Below the pieces are notes generated by a model that was given only the letters and a program-made list of their open reading frames with translations, was not told where the DNA came from and searched no databases. Below, piece by piece: positions 1 to 5,090 of a stretch of 31,531 nt of DNA. How positions within the stretch are numbered: position 1 is the stretch's first letter; each line of letters begins with the position of its first letter. Made by a program: the position numbers and the translations under genes. Source of the DNA: a virus; IMG/VR virus record IMGVR_UViG_3300007546_000014, positions 1 through 31,531 of that record. One strand, given 5' to 3'.

Positions 1-75
1 GACAAAACGGACATTAAAATAGTGTGTATCGTACAAGATAAAAATATATTAACATTTTCTGAAATCTGAAAAAGC

Positions 76-103
76 TTGACATCGAAAATATAAATAGTAT
101 AAT
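76..103 (+). promoter_or_regulatory. Consensus sigma70-type promoter
   Basis: TTGACA at 76-81 and TATAAT at 98-103 are separated by 16 bases, matching both hexamers of the housekeeping promoter consensus exactly. The predicted transcript would start near 110, at the G-tract, about 160 bases before the first recognisable gene. It may therefore drive a long leader or a small RNA as well as the genes beginning at 272. Confidence 0.7.
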
Positions 104-161
104 TTTTCTAGGGGGGTCGGGGGGTCAGTAAATCAGTAAATAATAAATATTAAATATATAG

Positions 162-182
162 TAAGACCTAAGACCTAAGATC
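162..182 (+). repeat. Tandem heptamer repeat (3 copies)
   Basis: TAAGACC occurs twice in tandem, followed by the one-mismatch copy TAAGATC. The repeat lies in the non-coding leader between the consensus promoter and the first gene. Iteron-like or operator-like roles are possible but unsupported. Confidence 0.6.
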
Positions 183-236
183 AAGTGATACAACCAAAAA
201 AAATATTTTATTAACATTTTACTATATTCAAAATAA

Positions 237-264
237 TAGTCAACTAGAATAATACTGATATAAT
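237..264 (+). promoter_or_regulatory. Promoter for the glycosyltransferase, leaderless geometry
   Basis: Extended -10 TGA-TATAAT (256-264) lies only seven bases before the ATG at 272. A -35-like TAGTCA (237-242) is 16 bases upstream of the -10. No Shine-Dalgarno site lies between the -10 and the ATG, so the transcript would start at or next to the start codon. Confidence 0.6.
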
Positions 265-271
265 TAATCAT

Positions 272-955
272 ATGGTTGAAAAAATAATATGGCAGACACA
301 TAAGTTTAAATATGAAGACCTGCCAGAGATATATCTAAAAAACTCTAAAACCTGGATAGAAGGTTTGCCAGGTTGGGAGTACAGATATTTTTCAGACATA
401 GATGTAGAAAATTTTATAAAAGAATTCTATCCTCAATACCTAACTATATATAATTCAATAAAGCCAGGAATGTACAGGGCAGATATTTGGAGATACCTAG
501 TTGTATATAAATATGGCGGTATATATGCAGACATGGATAGCATCTACTCAGAAGATGGCATGCACGGAGAAGAGTGTTTCCCATGCAAAATGTTTTTAAA
601 GTCTTATCCTATAGAATTTAGCGGGAAACTCAATGTTTGCGTAGAGCATGAAACAAACGGTGCAATAAGAGATGTCTTTACACAGGCAGTATTTATGGCG
701 GGAGCAGGGGATCCAGTACTAGGACAAATTATTGAAGAGATGTTTAGAAAACTAAAAGAGATATCAAATAGCATATACGAAAATACTCCAGACTTTGTAT
801 GGATATTAGCTACAGGACCAGAAATGTATACAAATGTTGTAAATAAAAATTTAGACAAAGTAAACCTTGCATGTTTTCCAGCAGAGCATGGAGAATTTCA
901 TAAAGATGAAGTAGATATAGATATTCATCTAACTTGGAATATTGCAGTCGACTAG
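272..955 (+). CDS. GT32-like glycosyltransferase (Och1/sugar-binding DXD family)
   Basis: A 227-residue cytoplasmic-type glycosyltransferase. The N-terminus has the IIWQTHK pattern of the family. RADIWRY (69-75) and GGIYADMD (82-89) form the classic block with the DXD metal/nucleotide-sugar site (D87, D89), and HLTWN lies near the C-terminus as in GT32 proteins. There is no signal peptide or membrane segment. The family transfers a sugar from a nucleotide-sugar donor to a glycan or protein; the acceptor is unknown. In phages such genes often modify virion glycans or the host surface. The start is set by an ATG seven bases after an extended -10, with no Shine-Dalgarno site. Linkage to two 2OG oxygenases and an SGNH-like protein suggests a role in decorating a macromolecule, which is inference. 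Confidence 0.85.
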   Translation: MVEKIIWQTHKFKYEDLPEIYLKNSKTWIEGLPGWEYRYFSDIDVENFIKEFYPQYLTIYNSIKPGMYRADIWRYLVVYKYGGIYADMDSIYSEDGMHGEECFPCKMFLKSYPIEFSGKLNVCVEHETNGAIRDVFTQAVFMAGAGDPVLGQIIEEMFRKLKEISNSIYENTPDFVWILATGPEMYTNVVNKNLDKVNLACFPAEHGEFHKDEVDIDIHLTWNIAVD

Positions 956-970
956 AATATAGAGTACAAT
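942..970 (+). promoter_or_regulatory. Promoter for small membrane peptide and tRNA
   Basis: TTGCAG (942-947), a 17-base spacer and TACAAT (965-970) end six bases before an ATG at 977. No Shine-Dalgarno site is present, so the transcript would be leaderless. It would run on into the tRNA gene. The -35 overlaps the end of the upstream gene. Confidence 0.5.
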
Positions 971-976
971 AGATAC

Positions 977-1054
977 ATGAATACGATATTTGCAATAGCC
1001 GTAGTAGCAGTAATAGTTTTTATCCTAGGTACTGTTTCATACATAATACGCTAG
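977..1054 (+). CDS. Very small single-pass membrane peptide
   Basis: A 25-residue peptide beginning MNTIFAIAVVAV and ending SYIIR, almost entirely one hydrophobic helix. The ATG is six bases after a -10 element, in the same geometry as several other starts in this phage. It lies immediately before the tRNA. No function can be assigned. Small membrane peptides of this size can be holin-like, antiholin-like or host-takeover factors, but nothing here distinguishes these. Confidence 0.4.
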   Translation: MNTIFAIAVVAVIVFILGTVSYIIR

Positions 1055-1060
1055 TCCCTA

Positions 1061-1135
1061 GGGGATATAGCTTAATTTGGTTAAAGCACTTGTCTTATAT
1101 ACAATAGATTCTGGGTTCAAATCCCAGTATCCCTA
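1061..1135 (+). tRNA. tRNA-Ile (anticodon UAU)
   Basis: Seventy-five bases fold as a full cloverleaf. The acceptor stem is GGGGATA/TATCCCT with one G-T pair at the end. The D-arm stem is GCTT/AAGC with a loop containing GG. The anticodon arm TTGT/ACAA closes a seven-base loop CTTATAT, with T33 followed by anticodon TAT (1096-1098). The variable loop is five bases. The T-arm CTGGG/CCCAG has loop TTCAAAT, and the discriminator is A. CCA is not encoded. The predicted tRNA reads AUA directly. That codon is very common in this phage and usually rare in actinobacterial hosts, where a lysidine-modified CAU tRNA normally reads it. The base of the anticodon stem has one C-T mismatch. Confidence 0.88.
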
Positions 1136-1147
1136 CTTGGAGGAAAT

Positions 1148-1252
1148 ATGAATGAAGTAAGAGTGCCAGATGAATGGCCAAGACATAAGAAGATCAAGTT
1201 TCTTATTGTCACTATTATTATAGTAGCTTTGTTTGTTTTGTTAAGTATATAA
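1148..1252 (+). CDS. Small single-pass membrane peptide, cationic N-terminus
   Basis: A 34-residue peptide with a strong Shine-Dalgarno GGAGG (1139-1143) five bases before the ATG. A charged, proline-containing N-terminus (MNEVRVPDEWPRHKKIK) is followed by a single hydrophobic helix to the C-terminus (FLIVTIIIVALFVLLSI), so an N-in tail-anchored topology is likely. It ends one base before the oxygenase start, suggesting translational coupling. No family is recognised. Confidence 0.7.
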   Translation: MNEVRVPDEWPRHKKIKFLIVTIIIVALFVLLSI

Positions 1253-1253
1253 A

Positions 1254-1934
1254 ATGGAAATGTTTAATTACGATTTAATCAAACTTCATCCTAATTTTAC
1301 ACAGATTGAAGAAAACGTCTGGGTAATTAAAAACTTTATCTCAGATGAAATTTGCGACTCACTTGTTGAGTATGCTGAATCTCAGCCAGAAGAAAAATGG
1401 TGGGAAAGAAATAAAAGAGAATGGTGGCATGGCAAATTTTTGTTTGCTGCTGAAAACGACAGAATAATTAAAACCTTTATTGATATTAAAGAAGAAATAG
1501 CAAAGTTATTTACAGAAGACTGGTTTCTCAGCGATATGGCCTCTATCCATAGAATGCAAAAAGGAGAAGGCATGTTTGAGCATTCAGATAATCCAACAGA
1601 AAGTATGGGCAGAAACAATTTTGTAGAACTATCGTTTGTTCTCTATATAAGTGATTTTGAGGGCGGAGAGATATACTATCCAAAAATCCCAATGGAATAT
1701 AAGTCGGAAAAAGGAGATCTTCTTATACATCCAGGAGTTGGAAGATACTTCCATGGGGTACATCCAGTAACTAGTGATGCAGTCCGATATGTAACAACAG
1801 CTTTTGCATACGATAGAAGAGTTAAAGAGCTTAGGGATAAAGGTCTAGTATATGAGGATGTTAATTCTGGTCAACCAATAAATGAAATTACTGAAGCTCA
1901 AGCAACTGGAGAGAATGGACCATTAAATGAATAA
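1254..1934 (+). CDS. 2-oxoglutarate/Fe(II) dioxygenase (prolyl-hydroxylase-like)
   Basis: A 226-residue 2OG/Fe(II) oxygenase of the double-stranded beta-helix superfamily. The iron triad reads H110-x-D112 (FEHSDN) and H167 (FHGVHPV), and R178 (RYVTT) is the usual 2OG-carboxylate ligand. DFEGGEIYYP is the typical strand between the two halves. The family couples 2OG decarboxylation to hydroxylation of a protein, nucleic-acid or small-molecule substrate. The closest pattern is the P4Hc-type enzymes widespread in phages. It has no clear Shine-Dalgarno site of its own and starts right after the upstream membrane-peptide stop. Its substrate is unknown. Seven related genes lie elsewhere in the window. 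The tail beyond residue 190 is extra and hydrophilic. Confidence 0.88.
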   Translation: MEMFNYDLIKLHPNFTQIEENVWVIKNFISDEICDSLVEYAESQPEEKWWERNKREWWHGKFLFAAENDRIIKTFIDIKEEIAKLFTEDWFLSDMASIHRMQKGEGMFEHSDNPTESMGRNNFVELSFVLYISDFEGGEIYYPKIPMEYKSEKGDLLIHPGVGRYFHGVHPVTSDAVRYVTTAFAYDRRVKELRDKGLVYEDVNSGQPINEITEAQATGENGPLNE

Positions 1935-2070
1935 AATGTGGAAAATGTTAGGACTGTTTGCAACTCTTGTACTTTCAGGTGCTTTGCTAAATCAAATTTT
2001 AAATTTGGCGGGGGATTTAGAAATCTTTGATTTTGATCTAAGTGAAGACATTGATAAGGATATATCCTAA
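1927..2070 (+). CDS. Small membrane peptide with acidic C-terminus
   Basis: A 47-residue ORF starting inside the end of the oxygenase gene (eight-base overlap) and ending in TAATG shared with the next gene. The basic start MNKMWKM is followed by a hydrophobic segment (LGLFATLVLSGALLNQ) and then an Asp/Glu-rich tail (LSEDIDKDIS). The overlapping junctions on both sides support real translation. Function is unknown. It could be a single-pass inner-membrane peptide or carry an uncleaved signal-like segment. Confidence 0.6.
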   Translation: MNKMWKMLGLFATLVLSGALLNQILNLAGDLEIFDFDLSEDIDKDIS

Positions 2071-2705
2071 TGTCAAAGATCTATATGTTTGGAAACTCCC
2101 ATGTATCTAACTATGCAGCATCTCTTGAATACTATGGTAATCCGTATACCTTAAAGTGGAGATCTTTTAATTCCGCCAGTCCTGAGCCATTTTATGGAAA
2201 TATTAAGTTAAAGGAAATTACATTCTCTTGGCTCATACCTTCGGCTGCATGGACAACTGTAGAAGATCCAAGTATTTTAGAAAAGATGTCAGAAGGCTTT
2301 GACATACAAGAAGACGACATTGTAATTGTACATTGGGGAGATCAAGATATATTAAGACATCTCCCAGGACATAAAAATGAGATGTACTTGGTACAAGCAT
2401 ATATAAACCGTATAAAGGATCACTTTAAGTGTAGGGTCATTTTTCTTGAGCCCGTCCCAATTCCTGAAGAAAGCTTTGTATGTCCAATAGAAGACTATAA
2501 GTTTGTTTATTCAAGGGAAGATATTATTGAAGCTTATGATAACTTTGTTAAAATTTTGCGTGAAGGTGCAGAAACAATATCTATACAAAATAACATCATA
2601 TCTTCATTTAATCTAACAGAAAACGAAACAGATGATGGAGCTCATTTAAACCAAGAATATTCTAGAAGCCTTATAGCCCACATAAGAGGCGTTCTTGATG
2701 TCTGA
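2070..2705 (+). CDS. SGNH/GDSL-hydrolase-like protein
   Basis: A 211-residue protein with the layout of SGNH hydrolases. Block I is IYMFGNSHVSNY, with candidate nucleophile S10 in GNSH. A block-III-like segment VHWGDQD lies at 87-93. The C-terminal DDGAHLN (188-194) supplies the candidate Asp/His pair, with D189 and H192 spaced as in the DxxH block. It has no signal peptide. These enzymes remove or add acyl groups on sugars and lipids. Phage members are often uncharacterised. The start codon overlaps the upstream stop (TAATG). Together with the nearby glycosyltransferase and oxygenases it may belong to a surface or virion modification set, which is inference. Block II Gly and block III Asn are not obvious, so catalysis is uncertain. 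Confidence 0.65.
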   Translation: MSKIYMFGNSHVSNYAASLEYYGNPYTLKWRSFNSASPEPFYGNIKLKEITFSWLIPSAAWTTVEDPSILEKMSEGFDIQEDDIVIVHWGDQDILRHLPGHKNEMYLVQAYINRIKDHFKCRVIFLEPVPIPEESFVCPIEDYKFVYSREDIIEAYDNFVKILREGAETISIQNNIISSFNLTENETDDGAHLNQEYSRSLIAHIRGVLDV

Positions 2706-2752
2706 GTATGGGTCGCATCCTCAAAATGGCTTAAATCGGCTACAGAAGACTT

Positions 2753-2824
2753 ATGAGATATATGAGGTTCTTCTTCCGCGCCGCACTTTTCGCACTTTCA
2801 CTATATCAACACCAATTGGGATAG
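2753..2824 (+). CDS. Possible tiny membrane peptide between SGNH and oxygenase genes
   Basis: A 23-residue ORF with basic start MRYMRFFFR and a hydrophobic run AALFALSLY, resembling the other small membrane peptides of this region. A competing frame at 2698-2829 encodes 43 non-hydrophobic residues, overlaps the SGNH stop as ATGTCTGA, and also ends just before the oxygenase. Only one is likely real. The hydrophobic frame fits the local pattern, the other fits the overlap habit. Confidence 0.3.
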   Translation: MRYMRFFFRAALFALSLYQHQLG

Positions 2825-2833
2825 AGTAATCAT

Positions 2834-3400
2834 ATGGAACTAAATAAAGAATACATATCTGGTGATATATGGAAGATAGAAGACTTCATAACCGAAGAAG
2901 AGTGTTCAATAATAATGAATGACTGTATAAACGAAGACTGCTGGTTTGGAGACCCAGGAGCTTTTGAAAATGGCAACAAATCAGAGTTAACAGAAAGCGC
3001 AAAAGAAACTTTATCTAAAATAAATTTAAGAATTATAGCAACTATGAATAACGATAACGAAATGGCCAATGCGGTAGACATGATTCAAAGAATGACTATT
3101 AATAGCGGACCAAATGAAAAATGGGCTCTACCTCCCCATACAGACACTCATGATGGAGGAGATAGTCTTCATGTAACTAGGGGTTATGTACTGTATTATA
3201 ATGATAATTTTGAAGGTGGAGAGATTATGTATCCAAATCAAGGAATAACTTTAAAGCCAAAAGCAAGAATGCTCATATCTCATCCAGGAGGAGAAGAGTA
3301 TTTACACGGAATTAAAAAAGTAACTAATGGTGTTAGATATATGACAACTGGCTTTGTATTTGATAAAGAATATTGGTTTAAAAGAACTTTAGGAAAGTAA
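2834..3400 (+). CDS. 2-oxoglutarate/Fe(II) dioxygenase
   Basis: A 188-residue 2OG/Fe(II) oxygenase. H102-x-D104 (PHTDTH) and H158 (LHGIKKV) form the iron site, and R168 (VRYMTT) is the expected 2OG ligand. FEGGEIMYP and LKPKARMLI are the usual core strands. An N-terminal WKIEDFITEEEC motif (13-24) matches the common N-terminal helix of phage members. It is the shorter of the two left-hand copies and the last gene of the rightward unit, facing the leftward operon across a terminator-like hairpin. The substrate is unknown. Confidence 0.87.
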   Translation: MELNKEYISGDIWKIEDFITEEECSIIMNDCINEDCWFGDPGAFENGNKSELTESAKETLSKINLRIIATMNNDNEMANAVDMIQRMTINSGPNEKWALPPHTDTHDGGDSLHVTRGYVLYYNDNFEGGEIMYPNQGITLKPKARMLISHPGGEEYLHGIKKVTNGVRYMTTGFVFDKEYWFKRTLGK

Positions 3401-3401
3401 G

Positions 3402-3433
3402 AAACCCACTCAGAGGCGGATCCGAATGGGTTT
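3402..3433. terminator. Hairpin between convergent genes
   Basis: AAACCCA (3402-3408) pairs with TGGGTTT (3427-3433) two bases after the oxygenase stop, with partial extension inward. Position between convergent units suggests a terminator acting in one or both directions. There is no long T-run on either strand, so intrinsic termination would be weak. Confidence 0.5.
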
Positions 3434-3437
3434 AGCA

Positions 3438-3455
3438 CTTACGTGCATACGTAAG
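3438..3455. repeat. Inverted repeat with nearby third copy
   Basis: CTTACG and CGTAAG form a perfect six-base inverted repeat around TGCATA. CTTACGTAA occurs again at 3470-3478. It lies in the gap between convergent genes and could be a protein-binding site or part of a termination region. Confidence 0.4.
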
Positions 3456-3480
3456 GAGTTTTATCTCAACTTACGTAATA

Positions 3481-3621
3481 CTATTTAGTTCTCTTTCTAT
3501 TAAAAAATTTAATAAAAAGGTTTTCTATTCTACACTCAAGACACTTACAATTTGACAGAACTTGCTGATCCATTCTAAAGTATGGAGTTTGCATTACTTT
3601 ACCAAAATGTTTAGGTGTCAT
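3481..3621 (-). CDS. Small Cys-containing protein, last gene of leftward operon
   Basis: A 46-residue ORF beginning MTPKHFGKVMQTPYF. It has three cysteines close together (NCKCLEC, 25-30), then a basic C-terminus ending FNRKRTK. A CxC...C cluster suggests metal binding, but four ligands are not visible. An extended -10 (TGA-TATAAT) on the same strand lies six bases before the ATG, so it may have its own leaderless transcript in addition to operon read-through. No family recognised. Confidence 0.55.
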   Translation of the reverse strand: MTPKHFGKVMQTPYFRMDQQVLSNCKCLECRIENLFIKFFNRKRTK

Positions 3622-3627
3622 ACATCA

Positions 3628-3636
3628 ATTATATCA
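3628..3636 (-). promoter_or_regulatory. Extended -10, leaderless geometry (minus strand)
   Basis: Read on the minus strand this is TGATATAAT, ending six bases before the ATG of the small Cys protein (start at 3621). It overlaps the gap just after the upstream ORF stop. No clear -35 and no Shine-Dalgarno site are seen. Confidence 0.45.
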
Positions 3637-3637
3637 C

Positions 3638-3835
3638 TTATTCTTCAACTAATATATTGTTTTCGTCTAGCTTGTCAAAAATTGCGCTCATTAAATATTG
3701 AACTGCTGGTCTACTTTGAGTAACCTTTTCTGTTGTGTCTTCTGCTGACATTCCAGCTTGCAAACACATCATTGTATTACCATTTTGATAAACATTGGTC
3801 ATTAATTCAATTACTGAATCTCTGTCTTTATTCAT
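3638..3835 (-). CDS. Hypothetical small protein
   Basis: A 65-residue, mostly helical, mildly acidic protein starting MNKDRDSVIELMTNVYQNG and ending ENNILVEE. No motif, signal peptide or membrane segment is seen. Its start overlaps the stop of the upstream ORF (3828-4028), and a GAGAAGAAAATG context inside that gene gives a usable ribosome-binding site. The overlap argues it is a genuine member of the leftward operon. Function unknown. Confidence 0.6.
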   Translation of the reverse strand: MNKDRDSVIELMTNVYQNGNTMMCLQAGMSAEDTTEKVTQSRPAVQYLMSAIFDKLDENNILVEE

Positions 3836-4028
3836 TTTCTTCTCCTGGAGTGTATGAAGGGTCTGGTCCTAATAGATAGCCCTGTTTATGATATTCTACC
3901 ATTTTTTCTGTACTTTCACTACCCGCCAAGTTATTTGCAATTAACGTAAGCACATCATATATTCGGTGTAACATAATATAATTAACCATGGGTAGGTTAT
4001 CTTCTAAATTTACTTGCTCGTCACTCAT
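3828..4028 (-). CDS. Hypothetical small acidic protein
   Basis: A 66-residue acidic protein (MSDEQVNLEDNLPM...) with a central hydrophobic-helical stretch (YIMLHRIYDVLTLIANNLAG) and a Pro/Gly-rich C-terminus. Its start codon overlaps the upstream stop as ATGAGTGA, implying coupled translation. It may be a small adaptor or inhibitor. No family recognised. Confidence 0.6.
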   Translation of the reverse strand: MSDEQVNLEDNLPMVNYIMLHRIYDVLTLIANNLAGSESTEKMVEYHKQGYLLGPDPSYTPGEENE

Positions 4029-4137
4029 TTGGCCTTCCCAAATCTTCCCAAAAAATTTCTCTCCCCATACTGTCTGTTATCTGCATAGGCTTTGATTCTG
4101 TACCACATGTACAGGAAACTGAATCACATTTTTGCAT
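4021..4137 (-). CDS. Very small Cys-containing protein
   Basis: A 38-residue ORF starting MQKCDSVSCTCGTESK and ending LGRPNE. Three cysteines lie in CX4CXC spacing near the N-terminus. It overlaps the stop of the zinc-ribbon gene upstream (14 bases) and the start of the gene downstream (eight bases), so it fills what would otherwise be the only gap in the operon. A metal-binding knuckle is possible. No family recognised. Confidence 0.6.
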   Translation of the reverse strand: MQKCDSVSCTCGTESKPMQITDSMGREIFWEDLGRPNE

Positions 4138-4339
4138 TTCTTTTAACCGCCTTAACTATTTCTTCATATGTAGAAATTCCGATATTTTTAGTGTAATCAC
4201 ATTCTAAGCAATATAAGTATATCTCGTCTGAAAGGTTTTGGTTTGAAAAAAGAATGGATTGGTCTACTGGGCATAAAAGCTTTTCAACCAACCCTTCTTC
4301 TGACATGGAGATGTAGGCTGATACATACTGTACCTTCAT
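4124..4339 (-). CDS. Small zinc-ribbon-like protein
   Basis: A 71-residue protein with a CPVD pair (residues 23-26) and a CLEC pair about 21 residues later (44-47). This pattern resembles a two-knuckle zinc ribbon in which one ligand is replaced by Asp. The Shine-Dalgarno AGGAG, six bases before the ATG, lies immediately after the lysozyme stop. Small zinc ribbons in phages often bind nucleic acid or host polymerase. This is only suggested by form. Confidence 0.6.
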   Translation of the reverse strand: MKVQYVSAYISMSEEGLVEKLLCPVDQSILFSNQNLSDEIYLYCLECDYTKNIGISTYEEIVKAVKRNAKM

Positions 4340-4349
4340 CCCATCTCCT

Positions 4350-4892
4350 TTACTTTGTCGGAAATTTTAAATAAAATTCCTTAGCTCTTGGGGTTAAACC
4401 CTTCCAAGCTGACCAATCACTGCCGCCATTAGTCATGTAGTACGTTATCTCTGCGTTTGTTACTGGGTCGAATAACTCCTTGTTACTCTTTAGGTCAAAT
4501 TTCTCAAGTCTCGCAGGACCAAGATTTCCGATCATGTTTATTTGAAATAGTCCATAAGAACTATCTCCTGTATTCCTATTCCCGTTATATGCAAGCGGTC
4601 TTCCATTAGATTCACGCTTTGCTATGGACCAAGCTTTTTTAAGGCCTACCCCTTCGAATCCTACAGTCGTAAGTAATTTTACCAACTCTTGATCTGTAAG
4701 CATTTCAGATGGCTTGTAAACTTGTTTACTAAAACTATCTAAAACTTCTTGCTTTAATTGGGCTTCAGTTTTCACTAAAGGTTCTACAGTAAGTGCATTA
4801 GCTGGGCTTCCAGAAAATAAAAATAGTGTTGTCACTATAATTACTGTCCAGTCACGAACTAAATCGCTAAACTGCTGTTTTATATTCTCCAT
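4350..4892 (-). CDS. Secreted lysozyme/transglycosylase-like protein
   Basis: A 180-residue SLT/lysozyme-fold enzyme with an N-terminal export signal. A basic-hydrophobic segment (residues 15-27) is followed by SGSPANA, a good signal-peptidase site after A33. The catalytic domain has the typical AKRESNGRP motif with E94 as the general acid, then GDSSYGLFQINM (109-120), YMTNGG and WSAW. Expected action is cleavage of the peptidoglycan glycan backbone. I chose this ATG over one 63 bases upstream because AGAGGAGG (4901-4908) precedes it, whereas the longer version would cover the promoter. It leads the leftward operon. As a signal-bearing lysin it could work without a holin pore, or be a virion- or entry-associated hydrolase. 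Confidence 0.82.
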   Translation of the reverse strand: MENIKQQFSDLVRDWTVIIVTTLFLFSGSPANALTVEPLVKTEAQLKQEVLDSFSKQVYKPSEMLTDQELVKLLTTVGFEGVGLKKAWSIAKRESNGRPLAYNGNRNTGDSSYGLFQINMIGNLGPARLEKFDLKSNKELFDPVTNAEITYYMTNGGSDWSAWKGLTPRAKEFYLKFPTK

Positions 4893-4925
4893 TGGCATTT
4901 CCTCCTCTAGAGATAACGAACTATA

Positions 4926-4967
4926 ATCATAACATTGATTTATAGACATTGTCAAGCTAGTTGACTA
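4926..4967 (-). promoter_or_regulatory. Promoter(s) of the leftward operon
   Basis: On the minus strand TTGACA (4955-4950), 18 bases and TATGAT (4931-4926) form one promoter. TAGTCA (4967-4962), 17 bases and TATAAA (4944-4939) form a second, overlapping one. TAGTCAACTAG is shared with the promoter region at 237-247. Either would give a short leader containing the strong Shine-Dalgarno of the lysozyme gene. Confidence 0.6.
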
Positions 4968-5013
4968 TAATTAAATATCATAATGTGAGATTTACAAAAA
5001 TATTTTTAACCTC

Positions 5014-5042
5014 TAGACCACTAAATAAAAGTTTGATACACT
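5014..5042 (+). promoter_or_regulatory. Promoter of nrdJ
   Basis: TAGACC (5014-5019), a 17-base spacer and extended -10 TGA-TACACT (5034-5042) precede nrdJ by about 50 bases. The leader contains a small CCGC/GCGG hairpin just before the ribosome-binding site. No cobalamin-riboswitch-sized element fits in this leader. Confidence 0.55.
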
Positions 5043-5090
5043 AGGACTTCATCTAAAAATTAAAACCGCAAGGCGGAGAAAAGGTCGTAT

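Larger units (their letters stand above)
1..271. other. Non-coding AT-rich leader region
   Basis: I see no convincing coding sequence in this stretch on either strand. It holds a consensus promoter (76-103), two G6 tracts separated by TC (111-124), short AT-rich direct repeats around 128-160, tandem heptamers (162-182), and a second promoter (237-264) abutting the first gene. ATTAACATTTT occurs twice (near 47 and near 210). It could be a 5' untranslated region, a small RNA gene or an iteron-like replication or regulatory region. The sequence alone does not decide. Confidence 0.6.

Noticed and set aside
3430-3640. CRISPR-like or attachment-site repeats between convergent operons
   Set aside because: Only short inverted repeats are present, with no spacer array, integrase or tRNA-end duplication.
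4893-4955. Upstream in-frame ATG extending the lysozyme by 21 residues
   Set aside because: It would overlap the promoter -10 and lacks a ribosome-binding site. The chosen ATG has AGAGGAGG.
5043-5090. Cobalamin riboswitch upstream of the B12-dependent reductase
   Set aside because: The leader is under 50 bases, far too short, and shows only a small CCGC/GCGG hairpin.
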